Source: Ustulina deusta (lineage: Eukaryota; Ascomycota; Sordariomycetes; Xylariales; Xylariaceae). From it: a DNA stretch of 64,000 bases. Positions 10,810 through 26,271 of this stretch are shown here, piece after piece. A program made the translations under genes and the position numbers. Within the stretch, counting starts at the first letter, position 1; each line of letters opens with the position of its first letter. The stretch is from the NCBI GenBank assembly GCA_023159155.1, contig JAJNNX010000003.1, positions 1,240,001-1,304,000 on the forward strand. The letters run 5' to 3'. Under the pieces are notes generated by a model, which had not been told where the DNA came from, made no database searches, and was given only the letters and a program-made list of their open reading frames with translations.

Positions 10810-13800
10810 CTAGCTCGGAAAGGGGGCATGTTCCCGCGAGACGTCGAAAAAGTCATCGATCTGGGTGCGTGTGAGGCTGCTCGTTCTCCATCCCGAGCGG
10901 CCTTCGTCGTCACACGCGAGTGGCACGACAATGTCCGCCGAAGAACCACGTTTCTCGTCCGTCGGCGCTTCCCCGATATTCTCTGTCGGCCGCGAACGCA
11001 GTTTCAATGGCTTCAAAGCGTCCGACAAGTTCTCCGAGGATGTGGAGATGCCAAGTGGTGCAAACTCGCGCCCGCCTGGTGAGTCTGGCTCCCCTGGATC
11101 GGTGAACGGGCCGACGACGGCGTCGGGACCGGTGTAGAGCGCCTTGTTGAATCCGAAGTCGAAACTACCCCCGTCGACACGCTTCTGCGAGCCGAACAGC
11201 CTGCGTAGCCCCGCGGCTGCGCTGACAGGTAGCCGTCTCCTGAACACGGCCTTGCGAGGTGACTTGTACCGGCACAGCCTTGCTACCGCTGGGCCAAACT
11301 CCCGCCGACTCCGGGCATGGAGTTTCAGGTCTCGTGGCTCAGTCGGATTGTTGGTGGCTTCGCAACTCGATGTGCGGGTTTGCAGAGGATTGAGAGGCTG
11401 CTGTTCTGGCTCGATAATATGCTTGCTTGTTGCTTTGGGGGACATTTGCGGGAGAGACTCGTTACTAGTTTTGAAGTCCGTGGCTTGTTGGTGCTTTGTT
11501 CGCATAAGGCTTCGGAGCGGAGAGATTTCGCTAACATCGCTGTCTAGATCCGCTCTTCCGGCGAGGAGAAATGAAGAGTCGAACGATGTTTGGCGGGTTG
11601 ACTGTCTCACTTCGTCAAAGTCGGAGGAGATATCCGAGTCTGACCCTGAGGAGCTATCGAGGTGGTCTAGAAGATCGCTACTAGCTAATGAAGCCTTCCC
11701 GTTTAACTTCGCTGGAGTCTGTTCAGCTCCTCCATAGGCTAGTCTACCATAGCCGAGCAGATCGTAGATATCCCTCTCCATTTCTAGCGAAGTGACTGTC
11801 GTCACAGCCATGCCAATTGGGCATTCATCGGTCTGCTCGAGCAAGTCAATATCTAGAATCCGTATTGAATTATCAGATAGGTATGATGATGGACTGCTGC
11901 CGTGATCAAATCGATCCAGCTTAGGTATTTTATACAATTGTTGCGGTTTACGCTTATTGTTACGTTTATGGCTATACGACTCGTGTGCTCGGGTAGATGG
12001 TTTTACACTGGGAGATGTGTCCATTAACTCAAAGATTGCGTTATTGGGCATTTCATGGCAATCAGCTGCGGTTGCAGTTGGCGGATTTTCGGAGAGGGAA
12101 TCAGGCACACCCTCCTGGAAGCTAAACCAGCGTCGCAGCTGTTGCCTTGGCTCCTGGAAATCCTGGCTCTCTGTTGTTGTATCCGGTGGGTTGCTGTTGG
12201 CTTGTCCGGCAATCCACTCCATAGTCCGAGAGTTGCTCTCCAAATCATGGTTCTTTTGCACCTCTGGACCTCCTTTTTTTAAAGAGTTCCGCTTCGATTT
12301 GATTGGGTTTCGTGCACTCGAATCCGATGCAACACGGTCGGAGCTGGGTTCTTGGGGGGATGGTTGTGCAGAGTATGATACCTTTACCATCTTTTTAAGT
12401 TTAAATGTAGAATCCTGGGCCCCGGTATTTAAGGGATATAGGTCCGTTAAACGAGGTCTGAATAAGGCTCGTAGATTTGACCAGGACCGTTTCTTGGCTT
12501 TCGGCTCGTCGTTGACGAAATCTAAATCCGCCTTCACAGATAGCTCATCATCCGCCTCAACGGAAGGGCACTTTGAAACCGGAACACACGCATCTTCCAA
12601 TCCCTGTTCGCGCAACTGAAGAGAGCTAGGGTTTTTAGCTATTGGAAGATCGTGGATTTTGCGAACCACTGAGAGAGAGTTTGAGATTTCTGGGCAGTCC
12701 TGGAGCCCGAAAATCCCGACGAGAAGATCTTCACAATCGACCAGGAAGTCTACCATCTTAGGTACAGGTTCGAAGAGTCTTAGACCAGGCACTTCCGCCT
12801 CAATTGCGTCGGCTAGGAGACTATCTCCTGATTCCTGATACGATGTGGCTAGGACTCTCATTGCATCGTTTGCTTCTAGAACTGTACAATGCGGCGGCGT
12901 TTTTTGAAGGGCCGCCCAGAGCCGTTTGCTGTTCTCCCGCGCTCCCTCGAAGTCTAACTCGTGCAATTGCAACAAGGCCAGAGCATAAAGAAGTTGATGC
13001 ATGACAGTCCTTTGCTCGGTGCTAGAATCAACTAGGCCGAGGATTAAGTCTTGTGCTTCTTGGATATTTCCCTGGAGCAGACCACACAAGGCAAGCTGAG
13101 TCTGAAGACGCTGCTGGTGATGTATATCATTTGACCCGGAAGAGCTGTGCCACTTCAAAGCTTCTCTGAGAAGTCCCTCTGCCTTCTGAAGATCGAGCTG
13201 TTGAAGAGCCCGTTGAGCGATCTTGGCGAAGCCACTGGTAAAGATAGTACTGAAAGTATGATCAGAGTCAATTTCGCGTGTCTCGACAACTGCTTCAGAA
13301 CCCTTTGGTGAATCAGGAAGTATAACCTCGTCCTCCTCCACGCTGGAAACAGAGGCAGTGGAGCGCGCGACCTGTCGGTTTTGGGAGAGATACGTCTCAA
13401 TTTGCATTCTCTTCATAGACGGCAGCCGAGGCGAGATTCCCGACCTTGCATCATCGTCCCCAAAATCAGTAGGGGGTGGCTGCGTACTACCAGTTACTGT
13501 ACTCGCGGTCACACTCGCGCTTGTATGGAAGTCGTGCGCCGCTCGAATCAACCCTTTCAGATGGTGAACTAGACGACTATCTTGTTCATTGAGAAACAAG
13601 GTGGAGTAGGAAACAGTGGCAGCCTGAGAAGATTTCTTCAGAGCATCTTTCAGCTCTTTCAGCTCTCTCAAGATAGTATCCTGAGATTCGTTGCTTCGAA
13701 GAGAAAACGACCTTTTAACTTGTTAACACGAAGCTGCAGCCGAGAATCAGGCGAGATAAACGCTCTGGCTTACACATTAATGACTTGTAATAGTGTCTGC

Positions 13801-14210
13801 AGGGACAGATTTGACATAGAGATCTTTTCTCGAAATGAGGCAATATCGCCCGCGCGAGATCGCAACTCGGCCGCAACTCTCGCTTTCCGAAAGAGAGTAT
13901 TCGAGCGGGAAGGCCTCTTGGGTTCTTTAAAGGCTAAGCATAGCTCGTCTATTGTCTCCTGGCAATCCGACAGCGCAAATTTGCTCTCCCTCCAAAGAGC
14001 TGGATCGATATGACTTAAGGCATAGGCATTACCTCGACAATCTTCCAATGCTTTATCAATGGACCTCAAGTAGCCGTTGAGAGTACTGACTTCTCTGACC
14101 AATGATTGAAGTGCTCGATCAGCATTGCGAATCGATTGTAAGAAGCTGTAGCAATGTTGTGCCGCCCCCAACAGGGTGATCACAGAGGTTGTGATGGAGA
14201 GGGGATCCAT
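10810..14210 (-). CDS. Large protein with fungal STAND/HeLo-like N-terminal domain and helical-repeat region
   Basis: Two exons: 13776-14210 and 10810-13680, joined by a 95-bp intron with phase 0 on both sides, giving about 1,101 residues. The first ~145 residues begin MDPLSITTSVITLLGAAQ and run on with LVREVSTLNGYLRSID, matching the pattern of the fungal N-terminal domain found in front of STAND/NLR proteins and HeLo-like modules (family knowledge). Residues of about 290-480 form amphipathic helices resembling TPR units (LLREALKWHS, QLALCGLLQG, QLLYALALLQLHELDFEGAR). The remaining half is Ser/Pro/charged and probably disordered. No NACHT or NB-ARC P-loop is visible, so this is not a complete NLR. 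A signalling or scaffold role is only an inference. The product is not recognised by name. Confidence 0.75.
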
Positions 14211-16202
14211 TGCATCCAGGACTGATGCTCCTACGCATGAAGTGGTTGCCCGAGTGAGATGGCTAAGGCGTATCAGAAGCCAAATCTAGTCCGGAGCCTG
14301 GATAGTGTTTCAAACTTGCAAGTGTATTAATCCAAGAAGTTCGGAAGAGAGCGCTCTAGATTACTCGCGATCACTAGTTCGGATGACAACAACACTACCG
14401 TATGCTTGAGCGAATGAAGGAACACTCGAGCCAACATCTGAGCCATATAGGCACAGCACACGGTGAGGGCCATTCAGCCCCCAAGTCTGCCGCCCCATTG
14501 CGAGTGAATCATAAGCAAGAATCCTAATGTAGTTCACCTACACTAGCAGAGCCCGCTGGGAATTGAGAAGGGATTAGCATCCTGCTGTCGGTAAGCAAGC
14601 AAGTCGTGGAAAAAGCGCCATCCCATTGCATATAATACTACCTGTAACTCCAGACTACTGTTAGACAAAACAAAAATGGGGGTTCTGTCGTGTTTCCCGT
14701 CTTGATAGCGAGAGAATATACTCCATTTTGAAGATATCCTGGCCCAACTTCAAGGTCTTTCGCGGTAGTCCCATCCACGACTACACAATTGGCGGAAATA
14801 GTCTCCGGTTGCATGTATGCCCTAGTGAAGGTGTGAGAGTCTGTTCTTCTAACAGGGGTGATGGCCAATCAACTGCCTTGTTGGCTATCCTCCCTCGCCG
14901 ACTGCATTGAAACATGATCGTAAAGGTCCCACGGTAGCTTTGAGGGAACCGGCTGTGCTGGCTGCAAGAAGAGAACAACTGCCATGCGAGTTATTCCGCT
15001 AGCAGTGCCGCCGCATGTCCAAGGTGGCGGAGCTGGCTCTCGGCACACCGTCAATTCCCTAGCTCCCTGTTGGTCTAAGCCCAAGGTCCCTAAACCAGTA
15101 AAGTCGTAGAGGGGCAGTGCCTTTTGAGCTTCATGGAGCGATACAGCACGAAGATTCCGCTTTGTGCCGTAAGGGGAATGAGAGCGTATTCATACTACAC
15201 GAATACGCGTACACTAGCTTCTCAAAGGGTGTCCACGCTATTGACAGACACACCGGAACGCATCCAACTCCTTCTCGCCTCTGTATACCTCGAGACTGAG
15301 TACAGCGGAAGCCGAGTAGTTCGAGCCAACCTCCCTCTTTTTTATCCCTGTTAACGCTCGGAAACCTATGAGGGGTAATTCTGTCCTCTTACCATCAAGG
15401 CCAAACAACATATTGGCGTTTAATCAAGCCGACAGGTTAATCAATCTTCATCTAGTAGGTAAACCGTCCGTCATATGGTACGTCTCGTGTTTTGGACGCT
15501 CTGCAGCCCGATACCCCAAACCTACAGTGCACAGAGTCCTTCAACTGTACAGGCAGGCGGCTTCAAATGGAGCATGCAGGGTAGCTACTAGTAGTATCTG
15601 AGCGCAGATGCAAATATGATAACTTTTGAGTTATAATACGGTACAGTACTTAACAAGCAAAGATTTATGATTTATACCGAGATGATATTGAGGTTATTGC
15701 GACATGATATGCTGCATCTTAGTGCGATTGCTATTCTCCCTGGGACGTTCCACGATATCCAAGCGATGAAGAAACTTTACCGTAAATATATCGCTAATAA
15801 AATGGAATGGGGTCACAGACGGGAAACCCCAAAGCCGGTGTTGGATCAGAAATGAGTTGTTGTATGTGATGGCTTTCAAGACCATCTGATATGGCATAGG
15901 TAGGCACAAAATACCTATCTCATCACCCAATGCTTGCATACTCGATCATATCTTATCGATAAAGCCTAGCCGTATGGCCGATCATGCCTATTTATCCGAG
16001 AATACTCCGCATAAAGTGGGGTCATGCGTCCTCGCCTACCCCTCTGCAGCCAATGAGAATAGTTGGTGTCTTGCACACACAGTTTCCCAAGTCACTTTAC
16101 AAACCTCTGATAATCTCAAAATTTCCCTGCCCGCCAACATCACCAACATACTACCATCACCATCACCCCGACGCGCCAACACCCCCCACCGTCGTCAACA
16201 CA
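14211..16202. other. Intergenic region, divergent promoters
   Basis: About 2 kb between the divergent STAND-like gene and RPL43. Open frames here are short, overlap on both strands and show no recognisable domain. The stretch at 16130-16200 just before the ribosomal protein gene is C/A-rich, as in many fungal ribosomal protein leaders. Confidence 0.45.
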
Positions 16203-16660
16203 ATGGCCAAGCGCACAACCAGTACGTTTCACCTTCCCCCCCCGAGAGTCTCGAATCCGGTTCTTGAGCTAATATCGACGTCAAGAGGTCGGCATTGTCG
16301 GCAAGTACGGCACCAGATACGGTGCGTCTCTGCGTAAGCAGACCAAGCGCTTCGAGATCACCCAACACGCCCGCTACGGATGGTACGCTTCCTCGAAGAT
16401 ATAATCCACGGCAATCCCGAATCTATATGCTAACTCCTCGAAGCCCCTTCTGCGGAAAAACCTCAGTTCGCCGTGCTGCCGTCGGTATCTGGACGTGCCG
16501 GGGTTGCAAGAAGACTATAGCCGGCGGAGCTTATACCATGACGTACGTATCAGCTACACAGGATCCGAGGGTGGACGGTCCTGACTTGAAAATTAGATCC
16601 CCTGCTGCGACAGCCGCCCGATCGACCCTACGACGATTGAGGGAAATCACTGATGTCTAA
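16203..16660 (+). CDS. RPL43: 60S ribosomal protein eL43 (L43/L37a)
   Basis: Four short exons, 16203-16221, 16286-16382, 16444-16542 and 16597-16660, encode 92 residues, the normal size for eL43, a zinc-ribbon protein of the large ribosomal subunit. Conserved stretches include [49 protein letters not shown] and the C-terminal STLRRLREI. The four zinc-binding cysteines form C-x2-C...C-x2-C. The codon of the first of them is split by intron 2 (TG before, C after). All three introns are 54-64 bp with GTACGY donors, and total coding length (279 nt) is in frame. High intron density near the start is typical of fungal ribosomal protein genes. Confidence 0.95.
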
Positions 16661-19071
16661 GCGATCGTAAAATTGGCAACTGGGGAAATGGCGTTGGTTG
16701 GTCATGATTTCGATGTCGTCTCATCAGCTAGGTAGCAATTTACCATGCGACAAACGTTTATCTTACGCCTTCCCACCTTGTCTGCTTTGTCTGGTCCTGC
16801 CTCGCGATGTATCGAAAACGATACCCTAAACACGCCTATGCGCATCTCGAAGATGATTGAGGCTCTCTTCCGAACAATCAACACTATCATACGGGGTGGA
16901 GAGTCGGCAAATTTCTATGGAATATCTCGATAATGGGAAAAGAAATGGTTTAGGCCAGGCCACTTTCGATGTCTAACCAGAGAAGCGTTGGCATAGCTAG
17001 ATGTGAGCCTAGGAAATGGGCCACCAAGAAAGAATCCGGTCCTGCCCATGATCCCCATTCCAGACCCCTATTGAGAGTGAAGCGACACAAAGTGATGATA
17101 TAGGCTGTCACTCTATGCTGGATTTGATGTTCTCCAGCGCCTTAGTATTAAAGTATCAAGACCCACCCCAGCCGCGCTGACCGAACAACGCAACATCAAA
17201 GATGGCTACTACTGCGCCGATAAACTTGAAACAAGAGTAACTTAAATAGCAAAGGGTATATCCCTCTTTAGTTTTAGTCCCGGGGGTATTTTTACGCTCC
17301 CATCTTCGTATTACCTAGGTATTTCGTTTTTGGGCTATCAGATTCCGTCATAGCTCTCCTATGTAGTGAAGAGTCTGGCAAGAATACATGTAATTGAAGG
17401 GCTTACCTAACCCAGGTACCCAATAGTCTAGCCAAGGTAAGGAGAGCGTAGGTGTGGCACACTTGCAATCCATCCGAAATAGGGTTGAATAGAGAAAAAG
17501 AGCTCGTGCCCCAGCCCGAGCCCGAGCCCAAGTCCTTACAAACTTGAACATTGAATTAGATTCACCATGAATAACACGTCAGCCCATCATAATGCTGCGA
17601 TTTATGACTAGCATTGCAATGAAAAGGGGTTACGGGGTAGCGCTGCTGTTAATGTGTGGCAGGGCATCTTATTGTTTATTCTCCAGCAACATATTGGAGG
17701 CCCCTCGACTCGCAGAGGTACAAGGGTCAATGTAATCTCTTAGCGTACAAGTAGGTAGTGTAGGTAATCGTGAGATCTTTCTGTCATCGACTCTCACAGC
17801 CACGCTTGTCTCCAGTACACACGCGTCATAGCAGATCTGGAGTCCGGGATATAATACATGTATAGGTGAGGGCCAGGTACCTCTGAGAGAGCCTTAGCGT
17901 AACAAGGCGCATATGATGGATGCATTGCCGGGCACCTCGACATTCTTTGCGCTATTTAATAAGACAAAAACACTTCTGCTGCTGCTGGAGGTATTACTGC
18001 ATAGTGGGCATCTTCAATGTGATAATTAATTGTCTCTCCTTTTCACGGTGAGTTTTGGGTTAAAGATACATCATACGGGTAAGTCGGCGGGTGTTTCGCA
18101 CAGCCTCAAAGAAACAAGCCAAGGGCGTCGCTACGCTACCCGCTTTTCAAGTGACTTGACAACATGGATGTGTAGGTATCCACATACATATACCCACGGT
18201 TGTTTGGGTTCTAGCCAATCCAGTCATGGCCTTCCTCTAGTCCTACCTTCTTCCATCGGCTCACTATACAGTAGGTAGGTAGCACAATACCTCCCTGTAG
18301 GTACTTAAAAGTGCCAATTACAGCACCTGCAGAGGCAGAGAGGAGCACTGGTATATGTACCTAAGGTGTATACTAATACTGCCTACTTACATGTATATAT
18401 AAGGTAGGTAGGCAGGTAAATTTGCTTGTTCTTTCGCCTTTGAAACTACCTAGGTAGGTACCAACTACCTCGATGAGGTAGGTACCTACTTCTGGGTACA
18501 TGTTGCCAAGCCTACGCTACCTACACTACACTTCGCGTTCTGACCCCATTCACGCCTTGTTGCAGCCACATACACAACTGCTAAGGTATTCCCATGTAAC
18601 CCCGCCACCTTAGAAGGTATAGATAGGTAGCATGTGCATTACCAATACTTAACTTACCTACACACCAAATTCACCTAGTGCCAACCCACGGGCCAGACAC
18701 TAACCTCGCCCTTGCACTATCTCTCGACCTCTAACCACCGCCTACCGCCTCTGCTACAACAGTCTGACCTGGTATTACTTCTGACCTTGCCTAGTCTCAA
18801 CAAGTATGTGTGTTGCTCAGAACACTCCTGTCTCTTTTTGTTTTGTTTCCCTCTCCTGACGGCCGCCACACGTCGTGGTGGACACCTTCGAGTATTGAGT
18901 CAAATAACTTCATCTAACCGTAGTTCATTCAGTCCTTAGATCTTAGATCCCCTCGCTTCTCGAGCGACCCCTCTTCCTCACGCACGCTCTCGCATCGGCC
19001 CGCAGTGAACGAGAGGTGGGAGAGCCTGAGGACCTCCCGTCAACACCTCATCGCATGCCATCACCACTGTC
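16661..19071. other. Intergenic region rich in TAGGTAGGT/ACCTACCTA motifs
   Basis: About 2.4 kb without a convincing gene. From about 18160 to 18670 the sequence is crowded with short self-complementary motifs of the type CCTAGGTAGGTA, some able to form hairpins (for example 18465-18481, 7-bp stem, GAT loop). The last ~350 bases are C/T-rich and probably form the promoter and 5' leader of the Rsp5 gene. Confidence 0.5.
18246..18665. repeat. Dispersed short palindromic TAGGTAGGT cluster
   Basis: Many copies of TAGGTAGG and its complement CCTACCTA at irregular spacing, several as direct inverted pairs. The same motif recurs around 3300-3350, 47810-47925, 57480 and 60815-60870. This is a simple dispersed motif of this genome rather than a transposon with ends. 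Confidence 0.6.
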
Positions 19072-21913
<2,842 letters not shown>

Positions 21914-22977
21914 AAGTCTGTGTTTTATCTCACCGTGTTACAGCTGGGCAAAAGCGGCTTTACCGTTGTTGCTATATATAGGTGAATGATCTGTTCTCAA
22001 GACTGTTCTCTTTTCAGGGAAGAGTCACCGTCTACATTGCTTGTGCATTTGGTTTCCCCCATCCTTAGCATCTGCTATCTCTCGACTAGAGGAAGGGGCC
22101 TTTAAATGGCCTGGCAAAATCACCTTCAAGCGCTATCCCAACTCGATATGGCTTACTCGTTCATTTTCTCCTTCTTGTTCGTGCTGGAATTCGGTATTTA
22201 CATATAGGATAACGTCAAATGGCGTAATAGGCTGATTAGGCGTGTAATGAACAGAGACTACCTTGAGGATTGTTTATAATTCTGGAGGATAATAGCTATG
22301 GTGTGTGAGTTTTCTTCGTGTGGAACTATATGAATGAATGAATGTGTTTTATGTCTTGTTTAGAAAAGGTTTGATTTCATGGAGACTTTCGCTCCTGTTT
22401 CTTTTGCGCGTTTTTCTGTGCCATTTGAACTTGAACATATACTCGATGAAACGATTGCTATGTTATTCGTATTAGAATACGTTGGGTGAGTTCTTGTCAT
22501 GATACTACTAAAGTTCCGACATCAATTCTCGAAACTGTCGTTGTACGTAGGAAAAGTTCAAAATAAATCATAATATGTGGTAGGGAATCACACAAATGCT
22601 GAATATGGGTCGCGGCGCCTATGACACCACCGGTGTCCCCAAGCCGTCTCTGCGCCCTGAACCGCCACGAGAGACTTCCAGATTGTCAGAACATACCCAA
22701 ACCGAGCACTGATCGCTCTCTGGAATTGGTGCTTGTTAACAAGGCAATTGTAAAACACCCCGAATACCTTAAGGAACAATACGATGCTGCTACTATGTAG
22801 TAGGCTAAGAACCTATCTTGTCACCAGGTGGTATTTGAGAAGATTCCACCATGGGCTTGTTGATTGCGAATCTAGTAGACATCCCAAGGTACATACATAT
22901 CCAGATACGCAGACAGCGAATGAGATTCAGCGGGAATTTCCAATCTTCGTCTTGCGCCTCGTGCTTATGCCTAGCAC

Positions 22978-23003
22978 ATATATATCTATATATATATATA
23001 TAT
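22978..23003. repeat. TA-type microsatellite
   Basis: A run of TATATA units, interrupted once or twice by C. Confidence 0.8.
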
Positions 23004-23282
23004 CTATCTGCCAGATAGGTAAGACAGACAAGGCGTTAGCTATCTAGTTAGTGGTAGTCAAAGCAACGAAGAATATCGGGTAATATTTGACAGTAACATA
23101 AGACAAATAGATAAATAAATACCTACCTAAATACAAAAACATCTGGAACAAACAATGCAACCAACCGGCTGTCTATTTTCCCTGCCTAGCCCCGAGAATA
23201 TATACTCGTGGCAAAAGCTGTCGAGGCACATAGATAGATCATCGCCCATTCTCTCATTAGCATAGCGAACAGATGTGTAAAG

Positions 23283-23312
23283 GTGAATGAATGAATGAAT
23301 GAATAGATAGAT
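23283..23312. repeat. GAAT/GATA tetranucleotide microsatellite
   Basis: Tandem GAAT units followed directly by GATA units, with TCTATCTATC shortly after, which could pair with the GATA units. Confidence 0.8.
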
Positions 23313-24216
23313 ATAAATACCCTATAATCTATCTATCTGCCTACATAGGTAGGTAGTTGAATATGACAAGTTGACCGTGTCATTTACAACACCGAGGAGC
23401 TATATGTGAGACAAGTCATTTGCTCAGTCATCCCTATCTCCTGCACCCGGACAACCAGCTAGCTACTCTGGCATTCATTCCGTCATCACCATCATCACTC
23501 ACTCCTCGAACCAGTGCCTACATAAAAATTCATCTAGAAAAGATTTTGTTTGGGCCAATAACCCATCTGATAGATACCACCTATTCCCTTTCGTGCGAGA
23601 TAGATAGCACTGAGAAAGACCTAATGCAGCGAGCATAGAACATGGTACGTGATGCCTGTCATTGTCCATGCACATCAGTGATGGCCAAGGATCGATTAGC
23701 CATTGGTAGTCATGGCGATAGAAGCCGACAACAGAACAAAACTTAACACAGGCACCAGGGTTGCCGAAATAGGCGTTTATTACATTTTGAAACAATGCTT
23801 GCTGCTATACATCAAATACTGGCCATCTGGCTACTGTTCTCTCTCGACTAGACCTCCTCTCTCTTCTAATGTTTATAAGGCAGTGATGCCAAGACGAGGA
23901 GGGTTTACCAACCTAGATCTCACTACTGCCATGCTACGCCGCGGTTGATGGGGTAGATGCGCTCAAAGCATGGCACCATCATATCTCGCCACGAACCATA
24001 GAAACGAAGATGACCAGCCCCTTGGAGCCCCACAAGATGTAGTATACGGGGTTAGGTAATACAATGTGTACGGATAAAAGATAATGGTTCCAAGAATACA
24101 GCCCTAGTCCAACAAAGGGATACCAATGCTGGTGGATCGGCCTCCCCGTACAAATTGTTTCGTAAAATCATTCGCCGTCTCTGCTTTCTTCAAACAGAGC
24201 TGGCTAGCTGTATTAA

Positions 24217-26271
24217 TTAATGGATTCTCTCGATGTCGATGCCTCCGTGACCCTGCTTCGTGTTTTCGTCTTCTTTAATCGCACCTACGAAATTGACTTG
24301 CTTGGTATCGCCTTTGCCCAGTCTCACCCTACCAACCCCGGGGCCAGTGGATCCATGGTGCCGTAGCGTTTGAGTGCCGGCATGATCATCGTCCATATCG
24401 ATGTCATCCACATCCGAGATCGATTCAGCACCGATACTATCGTCCATTTCTGAAGCGGAATCGGAGTCGGCGGAGTCATCATATTCACCGTCGTCACTAA
24501 CGAGCGACGGGGCATTGTTACTAACAGCCGTATGTGGGCTCAACTCTGTTACGTCCAACATGTCTTCATCTATGTTCATTTCTGGCCTAGGTCCCGGTGC
24601 GGAGCGTGGAGTGGGAGTGGGGATTTGAGTGACGTATGGCGCAGAATGCACTAGTGCACCTTTACTACTCGACGGACGGGAGGTAGTAGACACTGGGGCC
24701 ATGACAGCCCTCGTGGGAACACGCATGCCTGTTATCGCCTGTGAGGAAATTGGACAACCCGCAGCACCAACACTGGGAGTTGTTGACATCTCCCGATCCT
24801 CTGACTCGTCGTCAGTGGGCGACGATAACTGGTCAAAATCTATCTTTGTCTTAGCATCCTCGACGAGTGCACCCAAATTGCCGCCAAAGCCTCTACTTTT
24901 CAGCAAGCGCGAGAGATGGGGCGAACTAGTCGAAGGAGAAAACCCTGAGGTTGATTTGATCGTAGCAGCAGCTCTTGTCGGTTTATCGGAACCGGTAGGG
25001 ATGGATGAAATGCCGGGCAATTTCCCTTGACGATACAGTTCCAAGGACTGCTGAATACGACGCACCACGGAAAAGCAAGCCTCCGAATCGGACATTGCGT
25101 TGGCGCGTGCGAACGGATGAACAAGGCCAGAAGGAGGGGCGCTAGACGCAGCAGGCTTCTCCTCTACAACCGCGCCTTTCGTGGGAACCTCAGCAACCTC
25201 AATAGGATGCCCGCAGTGAACAGCTGCCTCTTCGTGGCTCTTGAAATCTCTTTTGTGAGCTATACGACAGTGGTTAATAAAACCCTGGGTGCTTGAGAAG
25301 TTCTCGCGGTGGCAATCAATGCAAACCAATTTCACAGTCTGGCCGTCAGACCGCTTCAAAATGCAAGGGCCACTCTTATCTTTCGGCGGGGGATATCCGC
25401 TAGAGAGTGCCTGAAGCTTCTGACCTGCAGTGCCCCTCGCCGGCCTGGTCTTCCCCTGTGATGTATTGAGATCGGAGAGACTATTTCTCGTCGATCTGCC
25501 TTCTATCGCCGATCTCACTCGCCACGAATCAGTATGTGTTGGCATCTCGGGTTGAATACCGTCAAATTTGGGATCTGGTATGAGCCACTTGGCGTAGTGT
25601 CGCGCATAAGGGCCATCGGTGACACCAAAAGGCGGCGCCCACTGAGGCAATTTATCACCAGATTTGGGTTGCAATGAGGGACCTGACCCGTTGGTGATAT
25701 TCAACATTTGCACGGGCGTGGGAATGTTGACTGGGTACGGGATTAGATGACACCTGCGCAGCTGCTCTAATGCAACCTGGCACTTGGCAAGTTCTTGGTT
25801 GATGAGACGCAGTTCATTGTGTTTTAAGAGTATCTCGAGGCTGAGTTGTTCCTCAATAGCTTCCTTCGCTCTTTCTACATCGACTGGACCCGACGCGGTA
25901 GCGGCAGAGGCCGCATTCTCGGTCACGGGGTCCAGCGCCACCCTCTTCCGTGGAGAGCTCGTATTTTCAGTGGCAGGGCCTTCATCGCTTGTCCTCGGCC
26001 GCTTCGCAACAGAACCAGCAGTGGTTTGCGACGCTATCGCGACGTTACTCTGCCTCCGCCGCTTCAGAGGCCGTGGTGGCGAGGAGGTAATGGAAGTGTC
26101 CGTTGCTATCCAAGGCTGTACTGACTTGGCGAAGTCGAGCATAGGCCGATCAACTGGTAGAGTCTTGTCACTTCCCCTATGATCCGAATTCCAGAATCGG
26201 AACATGAGCATACCCAACCAAGACACGGAGTGAAGACCAAGCGGGTAGCTGTAGATGGGAGGTAAAGCCAC
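24217..26271 (-). CDS. Ahc1-like C2H2 zinc-finger protein (ADA/SAGA-type HAT complex component candidate)
   Basis: Intronless, 684 residues from the first ATG at 26271. An internal ATG at 26142 (MLDFAKSV) is an equally plausible start, because the 43 residues before it look less conserved. A basic KRRR-type segment near the N terminus (RPLKRRRQS, about residue 68) suggests nuclear location, followed by a coiled-coil-like helix (about residues 140-170). The recognisable core lies around residues 312-360: VKLVCIDCHRENFSSTQ, then INHCRIAHKRDF and HCGHPIEV. This matches the Ahc1-like C2H2 finger of fungal proteins related to a subunit of the ADA histone acetyltransferase complex. The C-terminal third is acidic (many D/E/S) and low complexity. 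Role in acetyltransferase recruitment is inferred from the family. Confidence 0.75.
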   Translation of the reverse strand: MALPPIYSYPLGLHSVSWLGMLMFRFWNSDHRGSDKTLPVDRPMLDFAKSVQPWIATDTSITSSPPRPLKRRRQSNVAIASQTTAGSVAKRPRTSDEGPATENTSSPRKRVALDPVTENAASAATASGPVDVERAKEAIEEQLSLEILLKHNELRLINQELAKCQVALEQLRRCHLIPYPVNIPTPVQMLNITNGSGPSLQPKSGDKLPQWAPPFGVTDGPYARHYAKWLIPDPKFDGIQPEMPTHTDSWRVRSAIEGRSTRNSLSDLNTSQGKTRPARGTAGQKLQALSSGYPPPKDKSGPCILKRSDGQTVKLVCIDCHRENFSSTQGFINHCRIAHKRDFKSHEEAAVHCGHPIEVAEVPTKGAVVEEKPAASSAPPSGLVHPFARANAMSDSEACFSVVRRIQQSLELYRQGKLPGISSIPTGSDKPTRAAATIKSTSGFSPSTSSPHLSRLLKSRGFGGNLGALVEDAKTKIDFDQLSSPTDDESEDREMSTTPSVGAAGCPISSQAITGMRVPTRAVMAPVSTTSRPSSSKGALVHSAPYVTQIPTPTPRSAPGPRPEMNIDEDMLDVTELSPHTAVSNNAPSLVSDDGEYDDSADSDSASEMDDSIGAESISDVDDIDMDDDHAGTQTLRHHGSTGPGVGRVRLGKGDTKQVNFVGAIKEDENTKQGHGGIDIERIH

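Larger units (their letters stand above)
21914..24216. other. Intergenic, convergent gene ends with microsatellites
   Basis: Contains the 3' regions of rsp5 and of the minus-strand zinc-finger gene. Simple repeats are a TA run (about 22978-23003) and GAATGAAT followed by GATAGATA units (about 23283-23312). No gene recognised. Confidence 0.5.

Noticed and set aside
14638..15354. Several 60-77 codon frames between the STAND-like gene and RPL43
   Set aside because: Short, mutually overlapping, no conserved motif, and no convincing splice partners.
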